Part shown: piece after piece, positions 8,436 to 14,842 of the stretch | Layout of the letters: every line of letters starts with the position of its first letter | Numbering within the stretch: the stretch's first letter is position 1 | Assembly: GCF_003002065.1 (NCBI RefSeq) | Contig: NZ_PVZG01000036.1 | Span: forward strand, 1 to 39,420 | DNA from: Pseudosporangium ferrugineum | GTDB taxonomy: Bacteria > Actinomycetota > Actinomycetes > Mycobacteriales > Micromonosporaceae | DNA: 39,420 nucleotides | Direction: 5' to 3' | Notes under the pieces: model-generated | The model's database searches: none | The model's input: the letters and a program-made list of their open reading frames with translations, nothing else | Told to the model about the DNA's origin: nothing | Translations under genes and position numbers: made by a program

Positions 8436-8651
8436 TCACCGCCGCGGCTCGGACCTCAGCTCCCGGAGCCGGCGGATCTCCGCGTCGGTCTGGTCCTGGC
8501 GGGCGAGCAGCCCCGTCGCCGCGGCGTCGGAGAGCAGGCCGATCTCGTGCAGCCGCCGGGACAGGCGCTGTGAACTCTCGGCCAGCTCCGCGACCGCCTC
8601 GACCAGCGCGTCGAGGGCGGCCTGCGCGTCGGCAGGCTTCGACCTGAGCAT
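8436..8651 (-). CDS. Small helical hypothetical protein
   Basis: A 71-residue protein predicted to be almost all alpha-helix (DAQAALDALVEAVAELAESS, RLHEIGLLSDAAATGLLARQ, DAEIRRLRELR), with heptad-like spacing of hydrophobics. It has no signal peptide, membrane segment or cysteine. GAAGG lies immediately before the ATG. Codon positions behave as coding on this strand. I do not recognise the family; a small dimeric coiled-coil protein is likely. Confidence 0.5.
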   Translation of the reverse strand: MLRSKPADAQAALDALVEAVAELAESSQRLSRRLHEIGLLSDAAATGLLARQDQTDAEIRRLRELRSEPRR

Positions 8652-8766
8652 CCTTCGACCCTAGCCCGCATCGCCCGGCGGGCCAAGGGCGCCGGTGATC
8701 AGCGGGTTCACCTCTCTTTCCCTCACGTCCGCCCGGCCGCCTGCCGTCGCGAACGGGACACGGGTG

Positions 8767-8786
8767 CCGGATAATACGTATTCCGG
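8767..8786. promoter_or_regulatory. Imperfect palindrome upstream of the 118-aa exported protein
   Basis: CCGGATAATACGTATTCCGG contains the perfect 10-bp palindrome AATACGTATT, flanked by CCGGA and TCCGG arms offset by two bases. It ends 26 bp before the GTG start of the next gene and includes TAATAC, so it could combine a -10 region and an operator. Confidence 0.35.
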
Positions 8787-8812
8787 GCCTTGTGACCTGA
8801 GAGCGGAGACCG

Positions 8813-9169
8813 GTGAAGGTAAAGCTGAACAAGCGCCAGCTCGTCATCGGCGTGGTGGCGATCCTCGTGGTGCTGGCCGGCCTCGCGGTCGGCAGGTCGG
8901 CGAAGGAGCCCGGGCCGGGCACGCTCGACGACCCGGCCGCGCGGGCGTGCACCAGGTTCGACGACGGCTATCCGGGCGCGAAGACGAAGACGTCCCGGCT
9001 GCGGCTGGCCGACGAGGTCGTCCAGTTCACCGCGGACACCGGGAACGAGCGGATCGCCGACCGGGCGGCGGCGGTGGGCCGCAGCGCCAACGACGCCACC
9101 GCCGACTGGAAGGCCGGCGCGGCCGAGTTCACGAAGGCCTGCCGGGACGCCGGTTGGAAGCCCTCCTGA
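8813..9169 (+). CDS. Small membrane-anchored or secreted hypothetical protein
   Basis: A 118-residue protein. It has a basic start (MKVKLNKRQ), one hydrophobic helix (LVIGVVAILVVLAGLAVG) that is a signal anchor or signal peptide, and then a soluble helical domain with two cysteines (RACTRFDDGY and FTKACRDAGW) that could pair outside the cell. The start codon is GTG with GCGGAG eight bases upstream. No family was recognised. It stands alone, with the palindrome at 8767-8786 in its promoter region. Confidence 0.65.
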   Translation: MKVKLNKRQLVIGVVAILVVLAGLAVGRSAKEPGPGTLDDPAARACTRFDDGYPGAKTKTSRLRLADEVVQFTADTGNERIADRAAAVGRSANDATADWKAGAAEFTKACRDAGWKPS

Positions 9170-9332
9170 CGTTCGTTTGATACGCAGCGTGATCGCCGGG
9201 TGGCTCCGAGAGCGTGGCGGTGATGGCTCAGCGTGACCCTTGCCCGAAGGCGGAGTCCGGCTTGAGACGCCGTTGATGCTGGGCGGCCATCGTGGTTCAG
9301 GTCAGCACGAACCACGAACGGGAGTTATCACG

Positions 9333-10079
9333 GTGAAGTTGTCGCGTTTCGTCGCAGCGCTGGGAGCCGCCGTCACCGGCGCCGTCCTGGCCGCGGCGCC
9401 GCCGGCCGCGGCCGCCGCCCCCGAGGTGCCCGGCGTGCCGCTCGGCGTCCAGCAGGTACGGTCCACGGCGAACGCCGCGCAGACCGACGTCTTCTGGAAG
9501 CCGGCCACGTACGCCGCCCGTTACCGGGTCAAGGTCACCGACGCGGGCAGCACGGTCGGCAACTACCTCGTACCGGCCACCGCGGCCCGGACCGCCGACG
9601 GCCGCTACCGGGTGGCCGTCTCCACGCCGAACAAGTGCTCCACCTACCGGATCACGGTCCGGGCGGAGGACGCCCTGGGTCAGGGTGCCGACATCAGCGT
9701 CACCGAGAAGTCGCTGGCGCCCACGATCGTCACCAAGGCCCGCGCCTACCGCGGCGCCGACCGCACCCGCGCCACGTTCGAGATGGCCGCGCCGCAGTGG
9801 AAGGGCTACCTCGGCCCGACCGGCGGGGCCCGCGCGGACGACCTGAAGAAGCCCACCATCTCGGTGGTCACCCAGCTCCAGCTGGTCCGCCTGGTGGACG
9901 GCAAGGTCATCAGCACCGTCACCACCACCCAGACCGGCTGGGCCGGCGCGAAGCTCACCAGGACCTACACGGGTCTGGAGGCCAAGCGGGCGTACGTCCT
10001 CAAGGTCACGACCGCGAACGGCTGGGGCACGTGCACCCGCCAGGACGGCAAGATCCTCCTCAACGCCGTCCCCGCCTGA
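9333..10079 (+). CDS. Secreted fibronectin type III-like protein
   Basis: A 248-residue exported protein. It starts with a classical signal peptide (VKLSRFVAALGAAVTGAVLA, cleavage near AAAAAPEV). The mature chain has the strand pattern of an FN3-like beta-sandwich (VPLGVQQVRS, TDVFWKPATYAARYRVKV, STYRITVRAEDALGQG), followed by a second beta-rich region ending TYTGLEAKRAYVLKV and TANGWGTC, again FN3-like. Two cysteines (NKCSTYR and GTCTRQ) are present. The GTG start is preceded by GGGAG. Function is unknown; it is presumably an extracellular binding or matrix protein. Confidence 0.75.
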   Translation: MKLSRFVAALGAAVTGAVLAAAPPAAAAAPEVPGVPLGVQQVRSTANAAQTDVFWKPATYAARYRVKVTDAGSTVGNYLVPATAARTADGRYRVAVSTPNKCSTYRITVRAEDALGQGADISVTEKSLAPTIVTKARAYRGADRTRATFEMAAPQWKGYLGPTGGARADDLKKPTISVVTQLQLVRLVDGKVISTVTTTQTGWAGAKLTRTYTGLEAKRAYVLKVTTANGWGTCTRQDGKILLNAVPA

Positions 10080-10089
10080 TCCGGCGGCC

Positions 10090-10440
10090 TCAGGACCGCA
10101 CGGCGGAGACCAGAAGCGCGACGGACGCGACGATCGTGGGCACGTACGCGGCCAGCTTCGTCGCGCCCTCGCGGATCCGGGCGTGCAGCGCCACCGAGCC
10201 GAGGGACTCCAGGACGACCAGGACCGCCGCCGCGACGCCGACCGGCCGGACCTGGAGCCCGATCAGCAGGGCAGCCGCACAGACGATCTCCGCCGCGCCG
10301 ATCCAGCGGTACCACCGGTACGGGACGCCGAGCCGCTCGGCGTTCGCCCGGATGACGGCAATCCCGATGATCCGCGCGGTTCCCGCCGCGGCCATCAGGA
10401 CGGAGAAGACGATGGTCAGCGTGATGAAGAGCGTGGTCAA
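10090..10440 (-). CDS. DoxX-family membrane protein
   Basis: A 116-residue protein with four hydrophobic helices and the DoxX-like layout: VLMAAAGTARIIGI with a conserved basic residue, then ERLGVPYRWYRWIGAAEIVCAAALLIG in the middle, and two more helices (VGVAAAVLVVLESLGSVAL, VPTIVASVALLVSAV). The start codon is TTG, supported by GGAGGAAG at ideal spacing; no ATG or GTG fits. Small DoxX proteins of this type are uncharacterised membrane proteins. It lies downstream of the surface-protein cluster on the same strand, with a 96-bp gap. Confidence 0.8.
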   Translation of the reverse strand: MTTLFITLTIVFSVLMAAAGTARIIGIAVIRANAERLGVPYRWYRWIGAAEIVCAAALLIGLQVRPVGVAAAVLVVLESLGSVALHARIREGATKLAAYVPTIVASVALLVSAVRS

Positions 10441-10536
10441 GACTTCCTCCGGCCGGATCGGATCGCGGCGGAGACGTTAACCGGACGGGCAATGCCGGAC
10501 TGCCGAAGTGAGAGCGGGAGCGAGCGCTTGGCTCAC

Positions 10537-11190
10537 TTACGACCCGGCCGTCACGCCGGTGATCCGGACCGGGACGGTGAAGACCCCGCCGCCGCAGGCC
10601 GGGTCGGCGCCGGGCGCCATGCTCAGCCCGTCCCGCACGGTGAAGGCGGCGACGTTGTTGCGGGCGACCAGCCAGCGGACCTCGACCGACGGCCGGGTCA
10701 GCGTGACGCCGGTGACCTGGCACCCGTTCTCGCGGTGCTCGTCGTCCGCCATCACCCGGCCGGGGCTCGGCAGCAGCGACGTGATCCGGATCGGGAAGTC
10801 GTTGGTGTTCGTCACCGTGACGGTGAGGTCGCCGGTCGCGCCGGGGCGCAGCGGGAGGTCGTAGCTGGAGCGCCCGCGCAGGTTCATCTCGACGTAGCCG
10901 CCGCCCTCGGCCGGGGCGCTGATCTTCCAGTACGCCCACATGGCCCCCGCGTTCACGACCACCGCGGTCACGGCGGCGACCGCCAGGATGCCGCGGGCCC
11001 GGCGGCCGAAGCGCGGCCGGTGGGGCGGGCCGGCGGCGGGCGGTGCCAGGTCCGGCTCGTCGAACTCGACGAGATCCAGGGGCGTCTCGCGGCTGAGCAC
11101 GGCGCGCCTCACGATCCGGTGCTCGCCGGGCCGGGCCGTCTGCGGGGTCCACGCATACGGGCTTCCTCCTGCGAGGTGCGGGTGCTCCAC
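10537..11190 (-). CDS. Exported two-cysteine beta-domain protein (WAYW family, copy 1)
   Basis: A 217-residue protein. An N-terminal cytoplasmic segment of about 65 residues precedes one membrane helix (ILAVAAVTAVVVNAGAMWAY) that ends in the motif WAYWK. The exported domain contains LRPGATGDLTVTVTNTNDFP, then IRITSL, ENGCQVTGVTL and the closing PACGGGVFTVPVRITG. These elements match the genes at 13046, 13621 and 25634 position by position, so they form one family. The two cysteines are conserved and probably paired. The GTG at 11190 gives the longest product; a GTG at 11112, coupled to a short leader reading frame, is an alternative. Function is unknown; the layout resembles SipW/TasA-type surface subunits only in its signal region. 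Confidence 0.75.
   Translation of the reverse strand: MEHPHLAGGSPYAWTPQTARPGEHRIVRRAVLSRETPLDLVEFDEPDLAPPAAGPPHRPRFGRRARGILAVAAVTAVVVNAGAMWAYWKISAPAEGGGYVEMNLRGRSSYDLPLRPGATGDLTVTVTNTNDFPIRITSLLPSPGRVMADDEHRENGCQVTGVTLTRPSVEVRWLVARNNVAAFTVRDGLSMAPGADPACGGGVFTVPVRITGVTAGS
11109..11156 (-). other. Possible 15-codon leader peptide overlapping the start of the WAYW gene
   Basis: AGGAGGA sits 7-8 bases before an ATG at 11156 that opens a 15-codon frame (MRGPRRRPGPASTGS) different from that of the WAYW gene. Its TGA overlaps a GTG (GTGA at 11112-11109) that is in frame with the WAYW protein. The arrangement fits translational coupling of a start at 11112. It could also mean that the ribosome-binding site is a chance sequence inside the longer gene. 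Confidence 0.3.
11161..11170 (-). promoter_or_regulatory. Strong Shine-Dalgarno inside the 5' region of the WAYW gene
   Basis: AGGAGGAAGC on the minus strand is the strongest ribosome-binding sequence near this gene, but it is spaced for the out-of-frame ATG at 11156. It therefore bears on the start choice: either the 11190 GTG is wrong or a leader peptide is translated first. Confidence 0.4.
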
Positions 11191-11324
11191 CCGGTGCCGT
11201 CACGGCTCCGGGGCCGCTGCGCTGCGGTGACACCACCCTGCCCCATCGGCGGCCCGGGCGAGATCGGTGTTCCGTCCGGAATCGCCCACGCCGTACGGGC
11301 TAACCCGTCCGGGGGATCGGGAGC

Positions 11325-11666
11325 TCAGCGGGAGCCGAACCGCCGGCGCCGGCGCCCGGTCTTCGGCGCGGGATCGGCCTGGATGCGGCGGCGGGACTGG
11401 CCGACGAGGTGCTGCCGCTCGGGGCGCTCCTCGGCGGGAGGGGTGAAGTCGCCCTCGGTGACGCTGCGGGCCGCCGTCTGCTGCCGCTTGCGGATCGCCA
11501 TGTCGAACATGGAGTTCGAGGCCTGGTCGTACCCGGTGCGGTAGGCCTGGTCGCGGTCGAGGCCCTGCTTGTACCACTGGTGGATGCGGCCGGCGGCGTA
11601 CCCGCTCGCGATGACGAAGGCGAGGGCGAAGAGCGCTTGAATGATGCTGTTGCCGGGCACAGTCAT
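11325..11666 (-). CDS. Small membrane protein, tandem paralogue 2 (GRxHQWY family)
   Basis: A 113-residue protein. One N-terminal membrane helix (SIIQALFALAFVIASGYAAG) is followed by RIHQWYKQGLDRDQAYRTGY and DQASNSMFDMAIRKRQ, then a polar, basic tail (RRRIQADPAPKTGRRRRRF). It is clearly paralogous to the gene immediately upstream; the conserved core is G-R-[IV]-H-Q-W-Y-x2-G-[LF]-D-R-D-x-A-Y-R-x-G-Y-x-Q-A-S. GAGGAAGG precedes the ATG. No family name is known to me. The single helix with a cytoplasmic aromatic/charged segment suggests an adaptor in the membrane complex of this surface cluster. Confidence 0.75.
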   Translation of the reverse strand: MTVPGNSIIQALFALAFVIASGYAAGRIHQWYKQGLDRDQAYRTGYDQASNSMFDMAIRKRQQTAARSVTEGDFTPPAEERPERQHLVGQSRRRIQADPAPKTGRRRRRFGSR

Positions 11667-11689
11667 GACTCTGGTTGCCTTCCTCGGTC

Positions 11690-12016
11690 TCAGGCCTGGT
11701 GGTGCAGCAGGCGCGGGGACTCCCGCCGGTCGACCGGCAGGTCCACCGTGGTGCGTTCGGGAAGCTGGTGGCGGGGGACGACGGCGCGGACCTGAGGGCC
11801 GCCCGCCGAGGCGGCCGGATTGATCCCGACCGGGTGGTTGCGCACCGCGAGCTGGAACAGCGTGTGCGACGCCTGGTTGTACCCCTCCCGGTACGCGATG
11901 TCGCGGTCGAAGCCGTGCCGATACCACTGGTGCACCCGCCCGGCCACGTACGCGGTGAAAATGACCACGGCGACGGAGAGGGCGAGCTGGAGCGCGATCG
12001 AACCGGATGGGGTCAT
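11690..12016 (-). CDS. Small membrane protein, tandem paralogue 1 (GRxHQWY family)
   Basis: A 108-residue protein. An N-terminal helix (SIALQLALSVAVVIFTAYVA) is followed by GRVHQWYRHGFDRDIAYREG, YNQASHTLFQLAVRN, and a Pro/Arg-rich tail of about 40 residues that differs from that of its neighbour. The stop lies 23 bp before the next start, so the two are co-transcribed. An upstream in-frame ATG exists at 12076, but the residues added are not hydrophobic and are absent from the paralogue, so the start at 12016 is preferred. It lies between surface-protein genes on the same strand. Confidence 0.75.
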   Translation of the reverse strand: MTPSGSIALQLALSVAVVIFTAYVAGRVHQWYRHGFDRDIAYREGYNQASHTLFQLAVRNHPVGINPAASAGGPQVRAVVPRHQLPERTTVDLPVDRRESPRLLHHQA

Positions 12017-12139
12017 ACCCGAAATGTTATTAGTTGCCGAAGGGAAAGCAGGCCACCTGTATCGGCAGTACCGCACTACCGGTGGGGGGTCGATTTTGCC
12101 TGTTTGTTCAGGGTGTTTCGGCGTGACAACAACGTCCTT

Positions 12140-12167
12140 TTATGAACTTCGACGGCTGTCTAGTCAA
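12140..12167 (-). promoter_or_regulatory. Possible promoter for the tandem small membrane proteins
   Basis: On the minus strand TTGACT (12167-12162) and CATAAA (near 12144-12139) are separated by about 17 bases, close to the housekeeping sigma consensus, about 130 bp before the start at 12016. It overlaps the end of the Pro-rich surface gene and lies in a clearly A/T-richer stretch (about 12050-12180). This would let the two small membrane genes be expressed separately from the upstream surface genes. Confidence 0.35.
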
Positions 12168-12963
12168 CCCCCGTTAATGGCGTGTTTTCTTCATTTTCGC
12201 CATTGCCCGCGACCGGAATGCGCGGCGGCGCCCCGGAGGCCGGTCCGGTGGGCACCGGGCTGCTCTCCGCGACTGGCTCCTCGGCCTCCGGCGGCGCCGG
12301 CGGCACGATGATCGGCGCCTGCGACGGCGGGGCATCCACCGGCAGGCCGGTGTCGGTCACCGCCCCGGTGCCGGTCCCGCTCTCCGCGGCGGTCTCGGCC
12401 GACGGGGCCACGCTGGGCCCACCACCGGGTACGGGCACGAGCCCGCCCCCGTCCGCCCCGGGCAGCACCACCACGCCGTCGACCATGATCGGCGCCGCCT
12501 CCCCGGGCATCAGCACCGGCGGGCCCGGCTCGCTCGGCATCCCGCTCCAGTGCGAGCCGTACCGGGCCGCGACGGTGTAGGTGACGAGATATCCGGCGGG
12601 CGGATGCGCGTCGACGCAGCTGCTGCGCCGGGCCGGGACATCGCAGGCCACCTGCGTGATCGGCCCGAGGTGGCGGACCACGACATAGCGCTGCACGGGT
12701 ACGCCCTCAGCGATCCGGATCCGGCGCCAGGTGATCCGTGGCCCGTGGCGTACCAGCCCGTCCGTGCCGACGTCGGGCTCACCCGACGGGAGCCGCGAGT
12801 CCGGCGCGGCCATCCGCGGGATGCTCGCGGCGCGCACGGTGAAGGTGGCCGCCTCGGCCTTGACGTCCCAGTTGGCGTACGCCGCCACCCCGGTCCCGAT
12901 CGCGACGGCGGTCGCCACGCCGATCATCGGCAGCGGCGACCGCAGGGAATGCCACCGGTGCAC
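12160..12963 (-). CDS. Exported surface protein with Pro-rich C-terminal half
   Basis: A 267-residue protein. The signal segment PMIGVATAVAIGTGVAAYAN ends in AYANWDVKAEAATFTV, similar in layout to the WAYW family signal (hydrophobic run, aromatic motif, then a small strand). Residues about 60-135 look like one FN3-type domain (ITWRRIRI, VQRYVVVRHLG, a Cys pair in ACDVPARRSSC, YLVTYTVAARYGSHWS). The rest, about 130 residues, is Pro/Gly/Ala/Thr-rich and low complexity, ending EENTPLTGVD. The end contains PLTG, close to an LPXTG box, but there is no membrane helix or basic tail after it, so it is not a complete sortase signal. The GTG start has AGGAG six bases upstream. Confidence 0.75.
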   Translation of the reverse strand: MHRWHSLRSPLPMIGVATAVAIGTGVAAYANWDVKAEAATFTVRAASIPRMAAPDSRLPSGEPDVGTDGLVRHGPRITWRRIRIAEGVPVQRYVVVRHLGPITQVACDVPARRSSCVDAHPPAGYLVTYTVAARYGSHWSGMPSEPGPPVLMPGEAAPIMVDGVVVLPGADGGGLVPVPGGGPSVAPSAETAAESGTGTGAVTDTGLPVDAPPSQAPIIVPPAPPEAEEPVAESSPVPTGPASGAPPRIPVAGNGENEENTPLTGVD

Positions 12964-13045
12964 AGCCAGCTCCTGACATGCTCACGCCGACGTGACGAGG
13001 GGGAGGATCGCGGGCGGCCACGTCGGCGGGACGCTCGCGGGAGGA

Positions 13046-13540
13046 TCAGGACGCGCTGCTGAGCCCCTTCGCCGTCACCGGAATGGTGAAGGTGGCGCCC
13101 TGGCACGCGCTGTCGGAGCTGTTCGTCATCCGCAGGCCGCCCGGCACCGTGAACACGCCGATGGTGTTCTTCGGCACGTCCCACGAGACGGTCAGCACGT
13201 CTTCGCTAACGATGACCCCGGTCTCCAGGCAACCGGCATCGCGGTGCGCGGAGTCGGCCGTCACCTTTCCCTTGCCGGGGCTGATCGAGGTGATCCGTAC
13301 GGGAAAGTCGTTGCCGTTGGTCACCGTCACGGTCAGGCCGGCCGTCGCTCCGGGGTACAGCGGCTCGCTGTCGTCGGAACGGCCCTGCAGCTTCAGCTCC
13401 ACCGCGGACCCGGCGACCGCCACGCCGGTGCCCGCCCCGCCGAGCCGCCAGTACGCCCAGGCCGCACCCGCGTTGACGATCACGGCGGCAGCGGCGGCGA
13501 TGCTGAGGATCACCCTGCCGCGACGGTCGAGCTTACGCAT
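13046..13540 (-). CDS. Exported two-cysteine beta-domain protein (WAYW family, copy 2)
   Basis: A 164-residue protein. MRKLDRRGRVILSIAAAAAV begins a signal or anchor helix that ends in GAAWAYWRLGG. The exported domain has YPGATAGLTVTVTNGNDFPV, RITSISPGKG, DAGCLETGVIV, and CQGATFTIPVTAKG at the end, closely matching copy 1. GAAGAGG precedes the ATG at good spacing. A longer form starting at 13621 would overlap the upstream stop by one base (TGATG) and add 27 residues; the shorter start is preferred because copy 3 also begins MRKL. It is the second gene of the minus-strand cluster. Confidence 0.8.
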   Translation of the reverse strand: MRKLDRRGRVILSIAAAAAVIVNAGAAWAYWRLGGAGTGVAVAGSAVELKLQGRSDDSEPLYPGATAGLTVTVTNGNDFPVRITSISPGKGKVTADSAHRDAGCLETGVIVSEDVLTVSWDVPKNTIGVFTVPGGLRMTNSSDSACQGATFTIPVTAKGLSSAS

Positions 13541-13620
13541 GGTCATCCTCTTCGGTCTCGGCTCATCGGGGTACGGCGACGGAGCGACCGCGACGCTCCC
13601 GCGCCGCCCCATCGCCGCCA

Positions 13621-14109
13621 TCAGGACGCCGCGCTCTGGGCGTCGAGGCGGACGTTGAACGTGAACGGCGCGCCCTGGCAGGCGTCCGCGGGGTCGTCGT
13701 TCATCCGCAGCGGCCCGCTCCACGCGATCTCCGCGGTGGCCGGCGCCTTCTCGCTGCCCGCCGGCACGGTCGCCCGTTCCGGCAGGGCGGCGTCGTTGAC
13801 GACCTCGACGTTGGCTGCGGCGTCGCACCCCTCCTGCGGCGAGTCCAGCCCGGTCAGGTCGATGTCGGTGATCCGTACGGGGAACGCGTTGCGATTCTCG
13901 ACCGTCAGCAGCACCGTCGTGGCGTTGCCGGGGGTCAGGCCCCCGGCCAGCCCGGCGTGGGTGACCTTGAGGTTCACCACGGAACCGGCCTTCGCCTCGG
14001 CCGTGCCGGAACCGGAGAGGCTCCAGGCGGCCCACGCGGCGCCGGCCGCACCGACCGCGACGATGCTGGTGACGGCGACGGTGGTGGACCGCCTGCTGAG
14101 CTTGCGCAT
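13621..14109 (-). CDS. Exported two-cysteine beta-domain protein (WAYW family, copy 3)
   Basis: A 162-residue protein, the first gene of the cluster. MRKLSRRSTTVAVTSIVAVG leads into GAAGAAWAAWSLSGSGTAEA, the family signal region with W-A-A-W in place of W-A-Y-W. The mature domain carries LTPGNATTVLLTVENRNAFP, VRITDI, QEGCDAAANVEVV, and ACQGAPFTFNVRLDA. AGGAGGA lies at ideal distance from the ATG. Its 5' leader contains a perfect 13-bp hairpin and several GGAATG boxes. Exported, with one probable disulfide; function unknown. By analogy it may be a structural subunit of a surface layer, fibre or matrix. Confidence 0.82.
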   Translation of the reverse strand: MRKLSRRSTTVAVTSIVAVGAAGAAWAAWSLSGSGTAEAKAGSVVNLKVTHAGLAGGLTPGNATTVLLTVENRNAFPVRITDIDLTGLDSPQEGCDAAANVEVVNDAALPERATVPAGSEKAPATAEIAWSGPLRMNDDPADACQGAPFTFNVRLDAQSAAS

Positions 14110-14137
14110 GCGCGCGTTCCTCCTGCGAGAAGTGAGT

Positions 14138-14171
14138 GTGGCTCCGGCCGCCGGGACACGGCCGGAGCCAC
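14138..14171 (-). promoter_or_regulatory. Perfect 13-bp hairpin in the 5' leader of the surface cluster
   Basis: GTGGCTCCGGCCG (14138-14150) and its exact reverse complement (14159-14171) enclose an 8-base loop. It lies about 30 bases before the start codon of the first cluster gene and just upstream of its ribosome-binding site. No T-run follows on either strand, so a simple terminator is unlikely. An mRNA-stabilising or attenuator-like element, or a protein site, is more likely. Confidence 0.6.
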
Positions 14172-14614
14172 GGGGAATGAACTGCCGTGCGCCGATGCCG
14201 GTGGAGGCGGAATGGACGCGGCACAACATTCCCTGACCAGGGGCGGAAACGTGATCGGATATCCGTGCGTCATTCCCGACGGATAAAATCAGGCTTCCGC
14301 GCTTACCGGTTAACCCGTCCGGGGTACGGCGGCGGCCACAGTGCATCGATCATCGATGTCCCGGCCCCGCCGGTCCGCTTCGAGCGATTTGTTCACCAGC
14401 GACAACATGCCGCTACCACCTTCCCCGTACTGATTTCAAATCGGTCTAGGTCTTGGTCCGGGCGGGTCCTCGCCACCGGGCGCGGCGACGAGGACCCCGG
14501 AACCGCCGGCACCGCGAGGGTGCGGCGGGTCCACATCGCCCCGGCGCCACCGAAGGGGGGCATTCGTCGACGGTCCGGGACGATGAGGCCGGTCATTGAG
14601 TTAGGGTCCGTGGC

Positions 14615-14651
14615 GCGGGTCCTCGGCGTTCTCTGGCCGCCGAGGACCCGC
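14615..14651. repeat. Perfect 14-bp inverted repeat
   Basis: GCGGGTCCTCGGCG (14615-14628) and its exact reverse complement (14638-14651) flank a 9-base loop. Weaker copies of both arms lie at about 14463-14474 and 14489-14497, so alternative pairings across 190 bp are possible. There is no T-tract on either side. Confidence 0.6.
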
Positions 14652-14807
14652 CTGATCCGCGCACGCGCCACGACACGGTCCGCGGATCCCTCCATGCACC
14701 TGCCGGGTTCGTAGGACGGCAGGCAATCGAGGCCGGCCTGCCGGGTGTGCTTCGCCGCATGTGCATCCTTCTCACGCCAACCGGTGCCGGGCCGTACTCG
14801 CTTAGGG

Positions 14808-14842
14808 GAGACGCCGTCTCTTCGCAGGTAGGACGGCGTCTC
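14808..14842. repeat. Perfect 11-bp inverted repeat before the HEAT-like gene
   Basis: GAGACGCCGTC (14808-14818) and GACGGCGTCTC (14832-14842) pair perfectly around a 13-base loop, about 130 bp before the start of the HEAT-like gene. It could be a terminator for a transcript from the gene-free region or an operator. Confidence 0.5.

Noticed and set aside
8350..8664. A rightward frame starting at an ATG after GGAGGG, downstream of the 13-bp palindrome
   Set aside because: The product is Arg/Ser-rich without domain character, and the opposite strand encodes a more protein-like helical product.
12160..12180. PLTG near the end of the Pro-rich protein read as a sortase signal
   Set aside because: It is at the extreme C-terminus with only two residues after it; there is no hydrophobic helix or basic tail.
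10505..14135. AGTGAG words near 10506 and 14131 as BldD boxes
   Set aside because: Only half of the reported inverted motif is present at each place; not enough to claim a site.
14431..14452. A tRNA-like stem-loop (ACTGA, TTTCAAA loop, TCGGT) that would give a UCA anticodon, as in selenocysteine tRNA
   Set aside because: No acceptor stem, no T-arm GGTTCGA-like sequence and no D-arm at the right distances on either side; chance hairpin.
14187..14714. A 175-codon rightward frame in the gene-free region
   Set aside because: Composition is Arg/Ser/Pro-rich as expected for a frame in GC-rich non-coding DNA, it runs through several hairpins and regulatory boxes, and it has no recognisable domain or suitable ribosome-binding site.
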